In this document: positions 40,240 to 48,731 of the stretch, piece by piece
How the letters are laid out: each line of letters opens with the position of its first letter
Position numbering within the stretch: position 1 is the first letter of the stretch
Origin: Ruminococcus flavefaciens 007c
Lineage (GTDB): Bacteria > Bacillota > Clostridia > Oscillospirales > Ruminococcaceae
Reading direction: 5' to 3'
DNA length: 64,000 nt
Assembly: GCF_000571935.1 (NCBI RefSeq)
Contig: NZ_ATAX01000016.1
Span: 62,001 to 126,000, forward strand
Notes under the pieces: model-generated
Told to the model about the DNA's origin: nothing
The model's input: the letters and a program-made list of their open reading frames with translations, nothing else
The model's database searches: none
Translations under genes and position numbers: made by a program

Positions 40240-41967
40240 ATGAAAAAAAGCATTGCGGCAGCCCTCACGGCCGCACTGGCTGTTACAGCCGCGGGAAATA
40301 CCTCTTCGTCAGCTATAAGATACACCCCCGAGGAGCTTAATGCTCTGGGAAGCTTCCTGCTGGGCAAGTCCGCCGTGGGAAGTGCTGACCTCAACAGCGA
40401 CAGTGTATGCGACATATTCGACATGGTAGCCATGAGACGCTCTTTCACATTCTCCTCGGGTGAATTCAAGGATACAGTTGTCGCTCCCACAGAGGAATAC
40501 GTTAATATGGTCAACCGCAATGTATTCTCGGAGGGCACGGCATGGCTGGTACAGAGCGGCGGAGCAGTAGAATTCAACGTAAGCCGTGCACGATCCGTAA
40601 CTATAACCCTCAAGGGTGACGGCTCAGAAAAGAACGACGCCGACCATCGTCCGCGCTATGCCATACTTGTAAATAACGATCCTGTAATGACAGAATGTCT
40701 CTCGGAAAGCGAAAAGGAGATCACCGTCTTTGACATTGATACTCCCATAGACGCAGAAATAAAGGTAATACATCTCTCCGAAGCCAATAACGGAGCTGTG
40801 GGCGTGAGCTCAATAAAGGTTAATTCAGACTCTGTCACTCCCATTGCACCCACTCCGGAAAAAGATCTTTATATTGAATTCGTGGGAGACTCCATAACCT
40901 GTGCATACGGCGTAGAGGGCAAGGATCAGTATGAGGGCTTCAAGACCTCCACTGAAAACTTTATGAAGTCCTATGCTTACCTTACTGCCGAAAAGCTGGG
41001 CGCAGAATACAGTACAGCCTGCTACAGCGGCTACGGAGTCGTCTCGGCATACTCCTCAGACGGCAGCAGGAATACAAGCGGCCTTCTTGGCGACTGCTAC
41101 GACTATGCAGCGGCTCAGGGCAGCTTCAAGGTGCATTGGAATCACAGCTCCCGCCCCGCTGACGTGGTCGTGGTTAATCTCGGAACCAACGACAATACCT
41201 ATGTGAGCAAGGACTACGAAAAGAGAGGCCCCGAGTTCACGGAAAAGTACGTTGAACTCCTTGCAAAGATACATAAGGCTCAGCCCGAAGCAGCTATAAT
41301 CTGTACTGTCGGCACTATGGGCTGTTCGGAGATGTTCCCATATATCGAAGACGCAGTGGAGCAATTCCGCAGAACCTCTAGCATGGGTGACAGGATAACC
41401 GCCTATCTCTCCGCAACTCAGGATATGAACAGCGATGGCCTCGGCTCCGACTGGCACCCCACATACACTACTCAGCAGAAGGCCGCAGCAGTACTTGCCG
41501 ATAAGATATGCCGTATGATCGGCAGAGAGTCGGACCAGGTAGGTCTCGACGTTTCGGCAGATGCAGAGTTCACCGCAGCTCTTGACAAGAAGGTTGGCGC
41601 CGACGCAGCAACATACTTCTCGGAATATGACCGTTCCTTCTGGGTAAACGTGGTGACAGGCGGCAGTGATGCCAATGATGTACAGGCAGTTCTCTCCCCC
41701 ATCGGCCTGAAAAAGAACGGAAAGTATAACCTCTCCTTCAGCGCCACAGCTCCCGAGGGCAGCAGCCTTCCAGTGGAGGTAAGAAACAAGGACGGCTCAA
41801 GGATTTACTTCAGGGGAACTTTTGTATCCAAGGGAGAAAAAACTCCCTTCGAAGCTGATTTCATCTGTCCCGATGATGTTTCCGACGGCGAATTTGCTCT
41901 GTTCATGGGCGGCAAGGACTATACCAGCGTCACTATCTACAGTCTGAAGCTGATAAAAACAGCCTGA
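40240..41967 (+). CDS. Secreted SGNH carbohydrate esterase (CE2-like) with N-terminal half-dockerin
   Basis: About 575 residues. The ATG at 40240 follows AAAGGAGAAGGG. A signal peptide lies at about 1-25. Residues 28-70 look like part of a type I dockerin: one calcium loop DLNSDSVCDIFD (Asp50, Asn52, Asp54, Asp58, Asp61) preceded by a helix 'ELNALGSFLLGK'. A jelly-roll domain (about 85-205) precedes the SGNH hydrolase (about 210-435) with 'FVGDSITCAYG' (Ser218), 'NLGTND' (Asn317) and 'DWHPT' (Asp404, His406). That domain order is typical of CE2 acetyl-xylan or acetyl-glucomannan esterases. A C-terminal CBM4/9-like domain (about 445-575) should bind polysaccharide. The gene is alone on its strand, with its own promoter. 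Confidence 0.88.
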   Translation: MKKSIAAALTAALAVTAAGNTSSSAIRYTPEELNALGSFLLGKSAVGSADLNSDSVCDIFDMVAMRRSFTFSSGEFKDTVVAPTEEYVNMVNRNVFSEGTAWLVQSGGAVEFNVSRARSVTITLKGDGSEKNDADHRPRYAILVNNDPVMTECLSESEKEITVFDIDTPIDAEIKVIHLSEANNGAVGVSSIKVNSDSVTPIAPTPEKDLYIEFVGDSITCAYGVEGKDQYEGFKTSTENFMKSYAYLTAEKLGAEYSTACYSGYGVVSAYSSDGSRNTSGLLGDCYDYAAAQGSFKVHWNHSSRPADVVVVNLGTNDNTYVSKDYEKRGPEFTEKYVELLAKIHKAQPEAAIICTVGTMGCSEMFPYIEDAVEQFRRTSSMGDRITAYLSATQDMNSDGLGSDWHPTYTTQQKAAAVLADKICRMIGRESDQVGLDVSADAEFTAALDKKVGADAATYFSEYDRSFWVNVVTGGSDANDVQAVLSPIGLKKNGKYNLSFSATAPEGSSLPVEVRNKDGSRIYFRGTFVSKGEKTPFEADFICPDDVSDGEFALFMGGKDYTSVTIYSLKLIKTA

Positions 41968-41974
41968 GGCTCAC

Positions 41975-42003
41975 TTGACATTTCGTCCCGTTTGGATTAT
42001 AAT
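41975..42003 (+). promoter_or_regulatory. Promoter of the 42048 gene
   Basis: TTGACA (41975-41980), a 17-base spacer, and TATAAT (41998-42003). Confidence 0.85.
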
Positions 42004-42047
42004 ATGTGTAAACTGTTCCCGGCTTATGCCGACGAAGGGAGAATGTT

Positions 42048-42473
42048 ATGAAATTCAGCACATTGGTTGCTATCGCAATAGGCTTCGGAGCACTTATAAT
42101 GGTGCTCATGGCAAGCAGATCCTGCGCCAAAAGCGTTGCAGAGACAAGAAAAAACGAAAACAGAAACAATCTCGTGACCACACATCCTGTTACAGATCAG
42201 GCATTTACGGATAATTATACCGATTACTACTCAGAAGAATTATCCTCGGAGGAGTCCACAGAGATAGAGTATGAAACTGTTACAAATATGCTCGGAGAGG
42301 TCGTTGAGACTATCCCCGTTACTTCTCCCGAAGAAGCAAATATGCCTACTACTACCCTGTCAATACTTGAAGAATACGCTAAAAGCAAGGGAGAAACGCC
42401 AAGCTCTGAGGTACAGACCACTACATACGAATATGTAGAGCCGAAATATGATGTTACGCTTGTCATTGACTGA
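42048..42473 (+). CDS. Small membrane-anchored, Ser/Thr/Glu-rich protein
   Basis: Protein of 141 residues, ATG behind CGAAGGGAGAATG. One hydrophobic helix (about 4-24, ending at SRSC) could act as an anchor or a signal. The rest is low-complexity and acidic (EELSSEESTEIEYETV) with Thr/Ser runs, likely disordered and outside the cell. It lies 36 bases before a cyclophilin gene on the same strand and probably shares its transcript. Function unknown. Confidence 0.65.
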   Translation: MKFSTLVAIAIGFGALIMVLMASRSCAKSVAETRKNENRNNLVTTHPVTDQAFTDNYTDYYSEELSSEESTEIEYETVTNMLGEVVETIPVTSPEEANMPTTTLSILEEYAKSKGETPSSEVQTTTYEYVEPKYDVTLVID

Positions 42474-42509
42474 CAAAGCTGCAAGTATAAATTTACGGAG
42501 GAAAAAAAC

Positions 42510-42980
42510 ATGGTAATCATCGAAATGGAAAACGGAAAGAAGATCAAGATAGAGCTTTATCCCGATATTGCGCCTATCTCATGCGAAAACTTCGAAAAAC
42601 TGGTAAAGCAGGGCTTTTATGACGGACTCACCTTCCACAGAGTTATCCCCGGCTTTATGATCCAGGGCGGCTGCCCCAACGGCACCGGCACAGGCGGTCC
42701 CGGCTGGCAGATCAAGGGTGAATTCGCAGCAAACGGCGTAAAGAACGACCTCAAGCACACAAGAGGCGTACTCTCAATGGCTCGTTCAATGATGCCTGAT
42801 TCCGCTGGCTCACAGTTCTTCATTATGCACGAGGACGCTCCTCACCTTGACGGCAATTATGCTGCATTCGGTAAGGTAATAGAGGGAATGGACGTTGTTG
42901 ACGAGATCGCAGAGTGCCCCACAGACTACAACGACAAGCCCACGACTCCTCAGGTAATGAAGAAAGTAACCATCGAATAA
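42510..42980 (+). CDS. Cyclophilin-type peptidyl-prolyl cis-trans isomerase
   Basis: Protein of 156 residues, ATG behind ACGGAGGAAAA. The cyclophilin core is complete: 'YDGLTFHRVIPGFMIQGGCPNGTGTGGPGW', 'RGVLSMARSMMPDSAGSQFFIMHEDAPHLDGNYAAFGKVIEGMD'. The catalytic Arg is in FHRV. It has no signal peptide, so it works in the cytoplasm on proline folding. Compared with the classical bacterial PpiB it is of normal length. Confidence 0.95.
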   Translation: MVIIEMENGKKIKIELYPDIAPISCENFEKLVKQGFYDGLTFHRVIPGFMIQGGCPNGTGTGGPGWQIKGEFAANGVKNDLKHTRGVLSMARSMMPDSAGSQFFIMHEDAPHLDGNYAAFGKVIEGMDVVDEIAECPTDYNDKPTTPQVMKKVTIE

Positions 42981-43002
42981 TACGGGAGAATATCCCGAAA
43001 AG

Positions 43003-43037
43003 AAAAGGCTTCACACGAATGTGAAGCCTTTGTTTTT
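43003..43037 (+). terminator. Terminator after the cyclophilin gene
   Basis: A 12-bp stem (AAAGGCTTCACA / TGTGAAGCCTTT) followed by GTTTTTAT. It lies just before the convergent esterase stop and may also serve that gene. Confidence 0.85.
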
Positions 43038-43044
43038 ATATCGT

Positions 43045-46000
43045 TTACTTCAGATATGCGGCAAGTCCGCTGATATTCTGATTTCTTACCTCTCCCGCAA
43101 CAAGTCCCGCAACTACATCCGCACCCTTTTCACAGAAATGAGTACCGTCTGTGGAACCCGCAACAGCTCCCATAAGGTGATAGCTTTTGGCTGTATCATA
43201 TCCTACGGAGTTGTAATGGTTTACCATAAGGGTATTCAGGTCTATACAGGGTATGCTGTACTTCCTTGCAAGATTGTAGCAGGCAGAGTTGTAGTCGGTA
43301 TAGGTGTTCACGAATCTGCCATTTGAATAAGCCTTCATACCGATGGTAGTAGTAACAAGTATGGGAGTTGCGCCCTTTTCCTTCGCAGACTTGATGAACT
43401 CTGTCATATACCACTCGTATGAGCCGTACGAGGGATTATCCACATTACCGCACAAAGGAGAGTATCTGTCCTCATTCGTCTTGTCCGCATCGTTTATGGC
43501 AAATTGTATCATTACGAAATCGCCCGACTTGAGACTGTCGGCAATGGTCTGCCATCTTCCCTCATTGTAGAACTTCTTGGTGCTTCTTCCTGCTATTGAG
43601 TGATTTGAAACAGTCAGATTGCTGTTGAAGTAGTTCTGGAGATAATAACCCCAGCCCTGCTGAGGAGCATATCTCGCACTGTAGTTCTGTACAGTTGAAT
43701 CGCCTGCGATATAGAGCATATGCTGACCGCTTACGGTCTGTGGCTCCTTTGAAGGATCATATATCTCAGCATAGGGCTCGTCCGTAAGAATGAGCTCGAT
43801 GTAGTCGAAATTCGGTCCGCCCTCAGACATAGCCGACTGGAACATTATACTGTTGGTGCCTGCCTTAAGGGGAAGAACTATTCCGTATTCCTTCCAGTCG
43901 GACCATGAACCTGTTCCGGGGAAGGACTGCATCCAGCAGATATCTATATCGTTGTTTACGAATATCTTCATTTTACGGTCGCTTTCAACACCGTTTGCAA
44001 AGCGTATATGCGTCATATAGTTGCCGTCCTGCGGTACATTGACTGTAAAGGAGATATTGCTTTCTATGGTATTATCAAGGTTCACATAACCGTCCGGCCT
44101 TGTATAGCCTGCATTGACAGTCTCTGTAATTCCTTTGTTCCACTGCTGATCCGCTGCGAAATACTTCACAGGCTCGGTGGAAACTGTAGTCGCGGGAACT
44201 GTTGTGGTCTCCGTGACTGTTGTGGTCTGTGCAGGCTGCTCATACTCCTTGGGAGGCAGAGTCTCAAGACCGATCAGGTATCTCTGTATGAAAAGAGCGT
44301 CATTGGCTGTAAGTCCCACAACGTCCTTGTCAACATCGCCGTTGGAATAGCCCTGTCTGGTGATATGCATGGGATCCGTTCCATCAACGCCGTATTTATT
44401 CGGATTTGCAAGCGCCTGCATAATGAGGATAGCGTCCGAAAGATCTACGGAATCACTGAGATTTGCGTCTCCGGGATAACGAACGAGAACAGGCTCCTGA
44501 GACTGCACAGTGGTCGTGACAGTTGTAGTTGTGGTGACCGTAGCAGTAGTGGTAGTGGTGGTAACGACAACATCCTGTACCTCGATCATTTCCCATTTCT
44601 GGCAGTTATGACCGTTTACCTCCCACTGCTGGATATTTGCACCGTTATTTGTATAAGCGCTGGCGACCTCCACTGCGGAAGCGTCCCTTGTAGCTCTTGT
44701 AAGAATGCTCACTGTGCCGTCACCGTTGTCGCGAAATCTGAAGAACTGGTCGCTGTAGCCGTTCTTGTCGGCAACTACAATATTTGCACCGTTATCCTTG
44801 CTGCCGTTGTCCACATAGAGGTAAAGATCAGCGTTCGAAGGCTTGATATAGAAGTAATCTCCCGTAGCCTGTTCGCATTTCCATGTATTATGGGGCTGAG
44901 ACGATGATGCTCCCCACTGCTGAACATTGGCGCCGCTTGCTGTGCTGCCGTCAGCCACTTCCATATAAAGGCCGCTGTTCACGTTCCTGAACATATAGCT
45001 GACATCTTCCTTTGGGTGGATATAATCTCTTTCACCTATTTGAAGCTCCTGCTGCATTATCTCGGCGATCTTCTGAGCGCCCATCTTGCTCTGATGAAGA
45101 TCATCTCCTGTGTTGTCAGCCTTTATGGCGTAGTATGAAGCCATACCGTCATATCCCACAGATAGTCCAAAATCCTGCCACTTTGTGAAGAGATCCACGA
45201 CCCTGACATTCTGTTCGCTGCCGACCTGATCCAGCTTATCGCCGAACCATCGTCCCGTAAGCAAGGGACTGCGGGTAAGGTCGCCGCGTCTGCCCTGCTG
45301 CTTGACAAGTACGACCTCCATGCCCTTTGCCTTGCACTTTTTGACCATATCTGTCACTGTCGCATAGTATTCTTCCTTATTGGAGTAATTTCCGTCATTT
45401 ATTCCGATAGAAATGATATAGTAGTCCCCTGCCTTGCCGTAGGTCTCAATAGGAGCAAACTGTCCGGCGTCCACAAAGCCCTTGGCGTACTGTCCGCTGG
45501 TAGCCATATTACGGACATCATAGCTTCCTGCGGGAAGCTGGCTGCCAAAGAACTGTCCCCACCCGTGCTGAGAGGTATCCGCACAGTTATAGTAATTGGC
45601 AACGGTGGAGTCGCCGCATATCCAAACCGTAGGCGGCATAGTTCCCGTATCATTGAGCTTTGTTATCTCAACTGCGGCAATGGACTGTTCCCTGTTGCTC
45701 ATGCCCTCAACAGCCTGTATATTCAGCTGGCCGTCAGTAACGGGAATCTTTACAGTCTCAACAGCACCTCTTCCTGTGAGGTTCATCATTTGAACCATGC
45801 CCTCGAGCTTTATGGTAGTTCTCGGAGCATTTCCGGTAGTGACCTTAACCTCGTAAAGTCCCTTCGGAAGGTCCACATTGAAGGTATTTCCCGAACTGCC
45901 GTCCTTGAACTTTACAGCATCTGCCACCACTCCGCTGCCTCCGGCGCTGACATTTTCCACGTTCCATGTCTGTGCAAAGCCGTAGCCTCTGCCAGAATTA

Positions 46001-46188
46001 TATCCATCCGAGGCAGATACTCCCGTAAACCCGCCGGCAGCTCCGCTGCCTCCGAAATCGAATTTCCAATCTGACTGAGCTGCCTCAGCCTGCAAAGGTT
46101 TTATCCGTTCAACATTTTCAAGACCGGCAAAGGCTGACAGAGAGAATGTCAGGGAGATCAGTCCGCCAAGAAGTTTTCTGAATTTCAT
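43045..46188 (-). CDS. Double SGNH esterase (CE12-like) with ricin-type CBM and internal dockerin
   Basis: Protein of 1047 residues, ATG behind GGAATTGGAGGAG. Order: signal peptide (1-36); galactose-binding-like domain (40-178); SGNH hydrolase 1 (185-390) with 'WICGDSTVANY' (Ser194), 'IGINDG' (Asn264), 'DDLHQS' (Asp363, His365); ricin-B/CBM13 domain (395-537) with QxW-like repeats; Thr-rich linker; type I dockerin (572-646) with loops DANLSDSVDLSD and DVDKDVVGLTAND; second Thr/Val linker; CBM35/6-like domain (675-803); SGNH hydrolase 2 (820-1045) with 'IAGDSTVQNY' (Ser831), 'FAINDAD' (Asn899) and 'DGTHFCE' (Asp1014, His1017). Both catalytic sets look intact. Rhamnogalacturonan or xylan deacetylation is likely. 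The dockerin would fix it to a cellulosome scaffoldin. Expression probably starts at 46235-46263. Confidence 0.92.
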   Translation of the reverse strand: MKFRKLLGGLISLTFSLSAFAGLENVERIKPLQAEAAQSDWKFDFGGSGAAGGFTGVSASDGYNSGRGYGFAQTWNVENVSAGGSGVVADAVKFKDGSSGNTFNVDLPKGLYEVKVTTGNAPRTTIKLEGMVQMMNLTGRGAVETVKIPVTDGQLNIQAVEGMSNREQSIAAVEITKLNDTGTMPPTVWICGDSTVANYYNCADTSQHGWGQFFGSQLPAGSYDVRNMATSGQYAKGFVDAGQFAPIETYGKAGDYYIISIGINDGNYSNKEEYYATVTDMVKKCKAKGMEVVLVKQQGRRGDLTRSPLLTGRWFGDKLDQVGSEQNVRVVDLFTKWQDFGLSVGYDGMASYYAIKADNTGDDLHQSKMGAQKIAEIMQQELQIGERDYIHPKEDVSYMFRNVNSGLYMEVADGSTASGANVQQWGASSSQPHNTWKCEQATGDYFYIKPSNADLYLYVDNGSKDNGANIVVADKNGYSDQFFRFRDNGDGTVSILTRATRDASAVEVASAYTNNGANIQQWEVNGHNCQKWEMIEVQDVVVTTTTTTATVTTTTTVTTTVQSQEPVLVRYPGDANLSDSVDLSDAILIMQALANPNKYGVDGTDPMHITRQGYSNGDVDKDVVGLTANDALFIQRYLIGLETLPPKEYEQPAQTTTVTETTTVPATTVSTEPVKYFAADQQWNKGITETVNAGYTRPDGYVNLDNTIESNISFTVNVPQDGNYMTHIRFANGVESDRKMKIFVNNDIDICWMQSFPGTGSWSDWKEYGIVLPLKAGTNSIMFQSAMSEGGPNFDYIELILTDEPYAEIYDPSKEPQTVSGQHMLYIAGDSTVQNYSARYAPQQGWGYYLQNYFNSNLTVSNHSIAGRSTKKFYNEGRWQTIADSLKSGDFVMIQFAINDADKTNEDRYSPLCGNVDNPSYGSYEWYMTEFIKSAKEKGATPILVTTTIGMKAYSNGRFVNTYTDYNSACYNLARKYSIPCIDLNTLMVNHYNSVGYDTAKSYHLMGAVAGSTDGTHFCEKGADVVAGLVAGEVRNQNISGLAAYLK

Positions 46189-46234
46189 ATTACTCCTCCA
46201 ATTCCGTACAAAGTACGCATAATTATCTATAGTA

Positions 46235-46263
46235 ATTATATCACCGTGAATAAATCAAGTCAA
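46235..46263 (-). promoter_or_regulatory. Promoter of the double esterase gene
   Basis: On the minus strand: TTGACT (46263-46258), a 17-base spacer, and TATAAT (46240-46235). The gap 46264-46399 is AT-rich with no gene seen. Confidence 0.8.
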
Positions 46264-46399
46264 GCATAAGCGTATGCAGTTTTGAATTTTTAATATGCTT
46301 TTTTGTATCATTTTAACAATGGTCCTGTATAATTTATATAAGAGAAGGAAGTATTCTCGAAAGAATTGAAATATTAAAAGTTCAATGTACAATAAACCG

Positions 46400-46436
46400 A
46401 AAAGCCCGAAAGCAGCGCAAACTGCCTTCGGGCTTT
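46400..46436 (-). terminator. Terminator of the metK transcript
   Basis: A 10-bp stem (AAAGCCCGAA / TTCGGGCTTT) with a long loop, followed on the minus strand by TCGGTTTATTG. Confidence 0.7.
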
Positions 46437-46440
46437 GATT

Positions 46441-46869
46441 TTACTGTTTTATCTCCGTTTTAGTCTTATTCTGAATGAGCTTGAATTCGGTATGAGTCGC
46501 CCTTTTCTTTGAGGGATCATCCTCATCAGGGGCCACGGAATGTACTGTCAGCCTGATGTCGCTGAAGCTTTCAAGCACCATCGAAAGGCGGTATACTACC
46601 TCGCGGAGGATCTCCGTCTGATGAGCCATATATATACGTCCCACAGCAGACTGGGGATTGCTCTCAAAGAGAGCAAACATAAGACTGAGCACGTGCTCGC
46701 AGCTCTTTGGAGTCTCCATGACTCCGTTTATCATTTTGAATTTCATATCAACAGAGCCGTCATCAGCCACGAATTCAGCCAGCTCGGAATTTGTAGCATA
46801 TCTGCTGAAAATATCGAGAAGCATGGCATTTGTGAACTTCAGCTCAGCATAGTTCTCAAGCTCAGTCAT
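46441..46869 (-). CDS. Hypothetical protein downstream of metK
   Basis: Protein of 142 residues, ATG behind AAGGAGGCTC, 12 bases after the metK stop, so it is very likely co-transcribed and SAM-regulated. It is soluble and helical ('LKFTNAMLLDIFSRYATNSELAEFV', 'VLSLMFALFESNPQSAVGRIYMAHQTEILREVVYRLSMVL'), with a polar tail. No motif is recognised. Its link to methionine metabolism is inferred only from the shared transcript. Confidence 0.7.
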   Translation of the reverse strand: MTELENYAELKFTNAMLLDIFSRYATNSELAEFVADDGSVDMKFKMINGVMETPKSCEHVLSLMFALFESNPQSAVGRIYMAHQTEILREVVYRLSMVLESFSDIRLTVHSVAPDEDDPSKKRATHTEFKLIQNKTKTEIKQ

Positions 46870-46880
46870 AATGAGCCTCC

Positions 46881-48065
46881 TTATGAAAGAGCAGCCTTAA
46901 GAGCGTCGATCCTGTCTGTCTTCTCCCAGGCAACGCCAAGATCCTCACGTCCCATATGACCGTATGCAGCAAGCTGTCTGTACTGGGGCTTTCTGAGGTC
47001 GAGCATCTCGATGATAGCTGTGGGACGAAGGTCAAATACCTTTGCAACAGCATCTGAGAGCTTCTCCTCGTCAACCTTTCCTGTGCCGAAGGTATCAACA
47101 AGGATCGAGATAGGCTTAGCAACGCCGATAGCGTATGAAAGCTGTACCTCACACTTGTCAGCCAGACCGGCAGCAACAATGTTCTTTGCAATATATCTTG
47201 CAGCATAAGCAGCGCTTCTGTCAACCTTCGTAGGATCCTTTCCGCTGAAAGCTCCGCCGCCGTGACGTGAATATCCGCCGTATGTATCAACGATGATCTT
47301 ACGTCCTGTAAGGCCACTGTCTCCCTGAGGACCGCCTACAACGAAACGTCCGGTAGGATTGATGAAGAACTTTGTATTGCCGTCCATGAGTTCTGCGGGA
47401 ATAACAGCCTTGATAACGTACTCCTCTATGTCCTTGCGGAGCTGATCGAGAGATACATCGGCAGAGTGCTGTGAAGAAACAACAACTGCATCAACTCTTA
47501 CCGGCTTGCCGTTGTCATACTCAACAGTTACCTGTGACTTACCGTCGGGACGAAGGTAACGGAGAGTACCGTCCTTGCGCACCTCAGTAAGCTTCAGTGA
47601 GAGCTTGTGAGCAAGTGAGATAGGGAGGGGCATGAGCTCGGGAGTCTCATTGCAGGCATAACCGAACATGATACCCTGATCTCCCGCACCATTGGAAAGA
47701 CCGTCCGACTCGCTGTTTTCTTCTCTGTATTCAAAAGCCTCATTTACACCCATAGCGATGTCAGGTGACTGCTCATCAATGGAAGTAAGAATAGCGCAGG
47801 TGTGGCCGTCAAATCCGTACTTGGCTCTGTCATAACCGATATCAATAACTACCTGACGAGCGATCTTCGGGATATCTATATCAGCCGATGTTGTGATCTC
47901 TCCCATACAGAGCACCATGCCTGTGGTCACACAAGTCTCACAGGCAACGCGTCCAAGCTTGTCCTGCTCAAGGATAGCGTCGAGAACAGCATCGGAGATC
48001 TGGTCACAGATCTTATCGGGATGTCCCTCAGTAACCGATTCGGATGTAAAAAAGCACTTACTCAT
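46881..48065 (-). CDS. metK: S-adenosylmethionine synthetase
   Basis: About 394 residues. The ATG at 48065 follows CAGGAGGTATT. It makes SAM from methionine and ATP. Family signatures are present: '[23 protein letters not shown]', '[12 protein letters not shown]', '[22 protein letters not shown]' (the P-loop-like signature) and '[22 protein letters not shown]'. Its leader is a SAM-I riboswitch (48119-48233) with a terminator (48081-48111), so high SAM should switch the gene off. Confidence 0.97.
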   Translation of the reverse strand: MSKCFFTSESVTEGHPDKICDQISDAVLDAILEQDKLGRVACETCVTTGMVLCMGEITTSADIDIPKIARQVVIDIGYDRAKYGFDGHTCAILTSIDEQSPDIAMGVNEAFEYREENSESDGLSNGAGDQGIMFGYACNETPELMPLPISLAHKLSLKLTEVRKDGTLRYLRPDGKSQVTVEYDNGKPVRVDAVVVSSQHSADVSLDQLRKDIEEYVIKAVIPAELMDGNTKFFINPTGRFVVGGPQGDSGLTGRKIIVDTYGGYSRHGGGAFSGKDPTKVDRSAAYAARYIAKNIVAAGLADKCEVQLSYAIGVAKPISILVDTFGTGKVDEEKLSDAVAKVFDLRPTAIIEMLDLRKPQYRQLAAYGHMGREDLGVAWEKTDRIDALKAALS

Positions 48066-48080
48066 TAATAATACCTCCTG

Positions 48081-48111
48081 AAAAATAAAAGGCTCCTCAA
48101 TCCGAGAAGCC
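48081..48111 (-). terminator. Regulated terminator of the metK SAM riboswitch
   Basis: On the minus strand, stem GGCTTCTC / GAGGAGCC is followed by TTTTATTTTT, ending one or two bases before the metK ribosome site. Confidence 0.88.
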
Positions 48112-48118
48112 ATGATAA

Positions 48119-48233
48119 CATAACGTTCCTCATCTTCCGGATAAAACCGCAGGAATTAGCACCTTCGACTCAAAGGTCGGGTTGCTGCGGCTTCACAGGT
48201 CCTGTTACCTCCGCCGCTCTTGATAAGGTTATG
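48119..48233 (-). promoter_or_regulatory. SAM-I (S-box) riboswitch controlling metK
   Basis: On the minus strand the consensus S-box elements appear in order: TTATCAAGAG with GGCGGAGG, then GTGAAGCCGCAGCAACC, then GGTGCTAATTCC and GAAGATGAGG. P1 arms CATAAC and GTTATG close the element. It binds SAM and, through the terminator at 48081-48111, represses metK. Confidence 0.95.
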
Positions 48234-48238
48234 AATGT

Positions 48239-48267
48239 ATTATACACCCTTCGACAATATTTGTCAA
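48239..48267 (-). promoter_or_regulatory. Promoter of the metK transcript
   Basis: On the minus strand: TTGACA (48267-48262), a 17-base spacer, and TATAAT (48244-48239). The transcript starts just before the riboswitch. Confidence 0.85.
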
Positions 48268-48300
48268 TAGGAATTTTCTCATATACAGGAAAAAAACGTA

Positions 48301-48434
48301 CACAAAACAAATGAGCCTCCTTTTCAGGAAGCTCATCTGCCATGATATAGGGATTATTGGGGATTTAATAATTTAATGTTGGGGTAAACATTAAACTACC
48401 ATGAAAATCAGCTTCGGGATATTCTCCCTCAGCA
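48301..48434 (-). ncRNA. Candidate small structured RNA upstream of metK
   Basis: On the minus strand, an extended -10 (TGCTATAAT, 48448-48440) is followed by about 130 bases that contain GGGA-GAATA-TCCC, a perfect 9-bp hairpin TTTAATGTT-TACCCC-AACATTAAA (48395-48372) and, at the end, a terminator-like stem ATGAGCTTCC / GGAGGCTCAT (48336-48311) plus TTGTTTTG. No open frame longer than a few codons starts with a ribosome site. It ends before the metK promoter, so it is either an independent small RNA or an upstream attenuated leader. The rest of the gap, 48450-48731, holds only a diverged CCCCTAC repeat-like stretch near 48575-48600 and a short ACGGAA / TTCCGT stem. Confidence 0.5.
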
Positions 48435-48731
48435 ACTATATTATAGCATAGGATTATGTATTTTTTGTGAAAAATCTAAACGGGCAGTAAACAATATTAT
48501 CAACAGTTTTTGTACTTTTATATGGATATTGCATAATATATCTTGAGTTTGTCCACCCAAAATCTACTCTCTGTAAATTCGCCCCTACGAATTATCGCCT
48601 GTTATTACATTTCAGGTTTTGGGATAACTCTTATGAGGTTCAAAGGAACGGAAACAGTTCCGTCAAAACCTGTACCGCAGTCACGCACTCAGGTACTTCC
48701 CTGCCGCTGCGATTTATCCATATTGCTTTTA

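Noticed and set aside
44008..44907. A 299-codon open frame on the plus strand inside the double esterase gene
   Set aside because: It is antisense to a gene with clear domains and signal peptide, has no ribosome site, and is Cys/Ile/Ser-rich with no recognisable motif, as expected for a mirror frame.
46320..46436. Possible plus-strand small RNA before the terminator at 46400
   Set aside because: A TATAAT is present but the best -35 is 19 bases away and weak, and the terminator is better explained by the metK transcript on the other strand.
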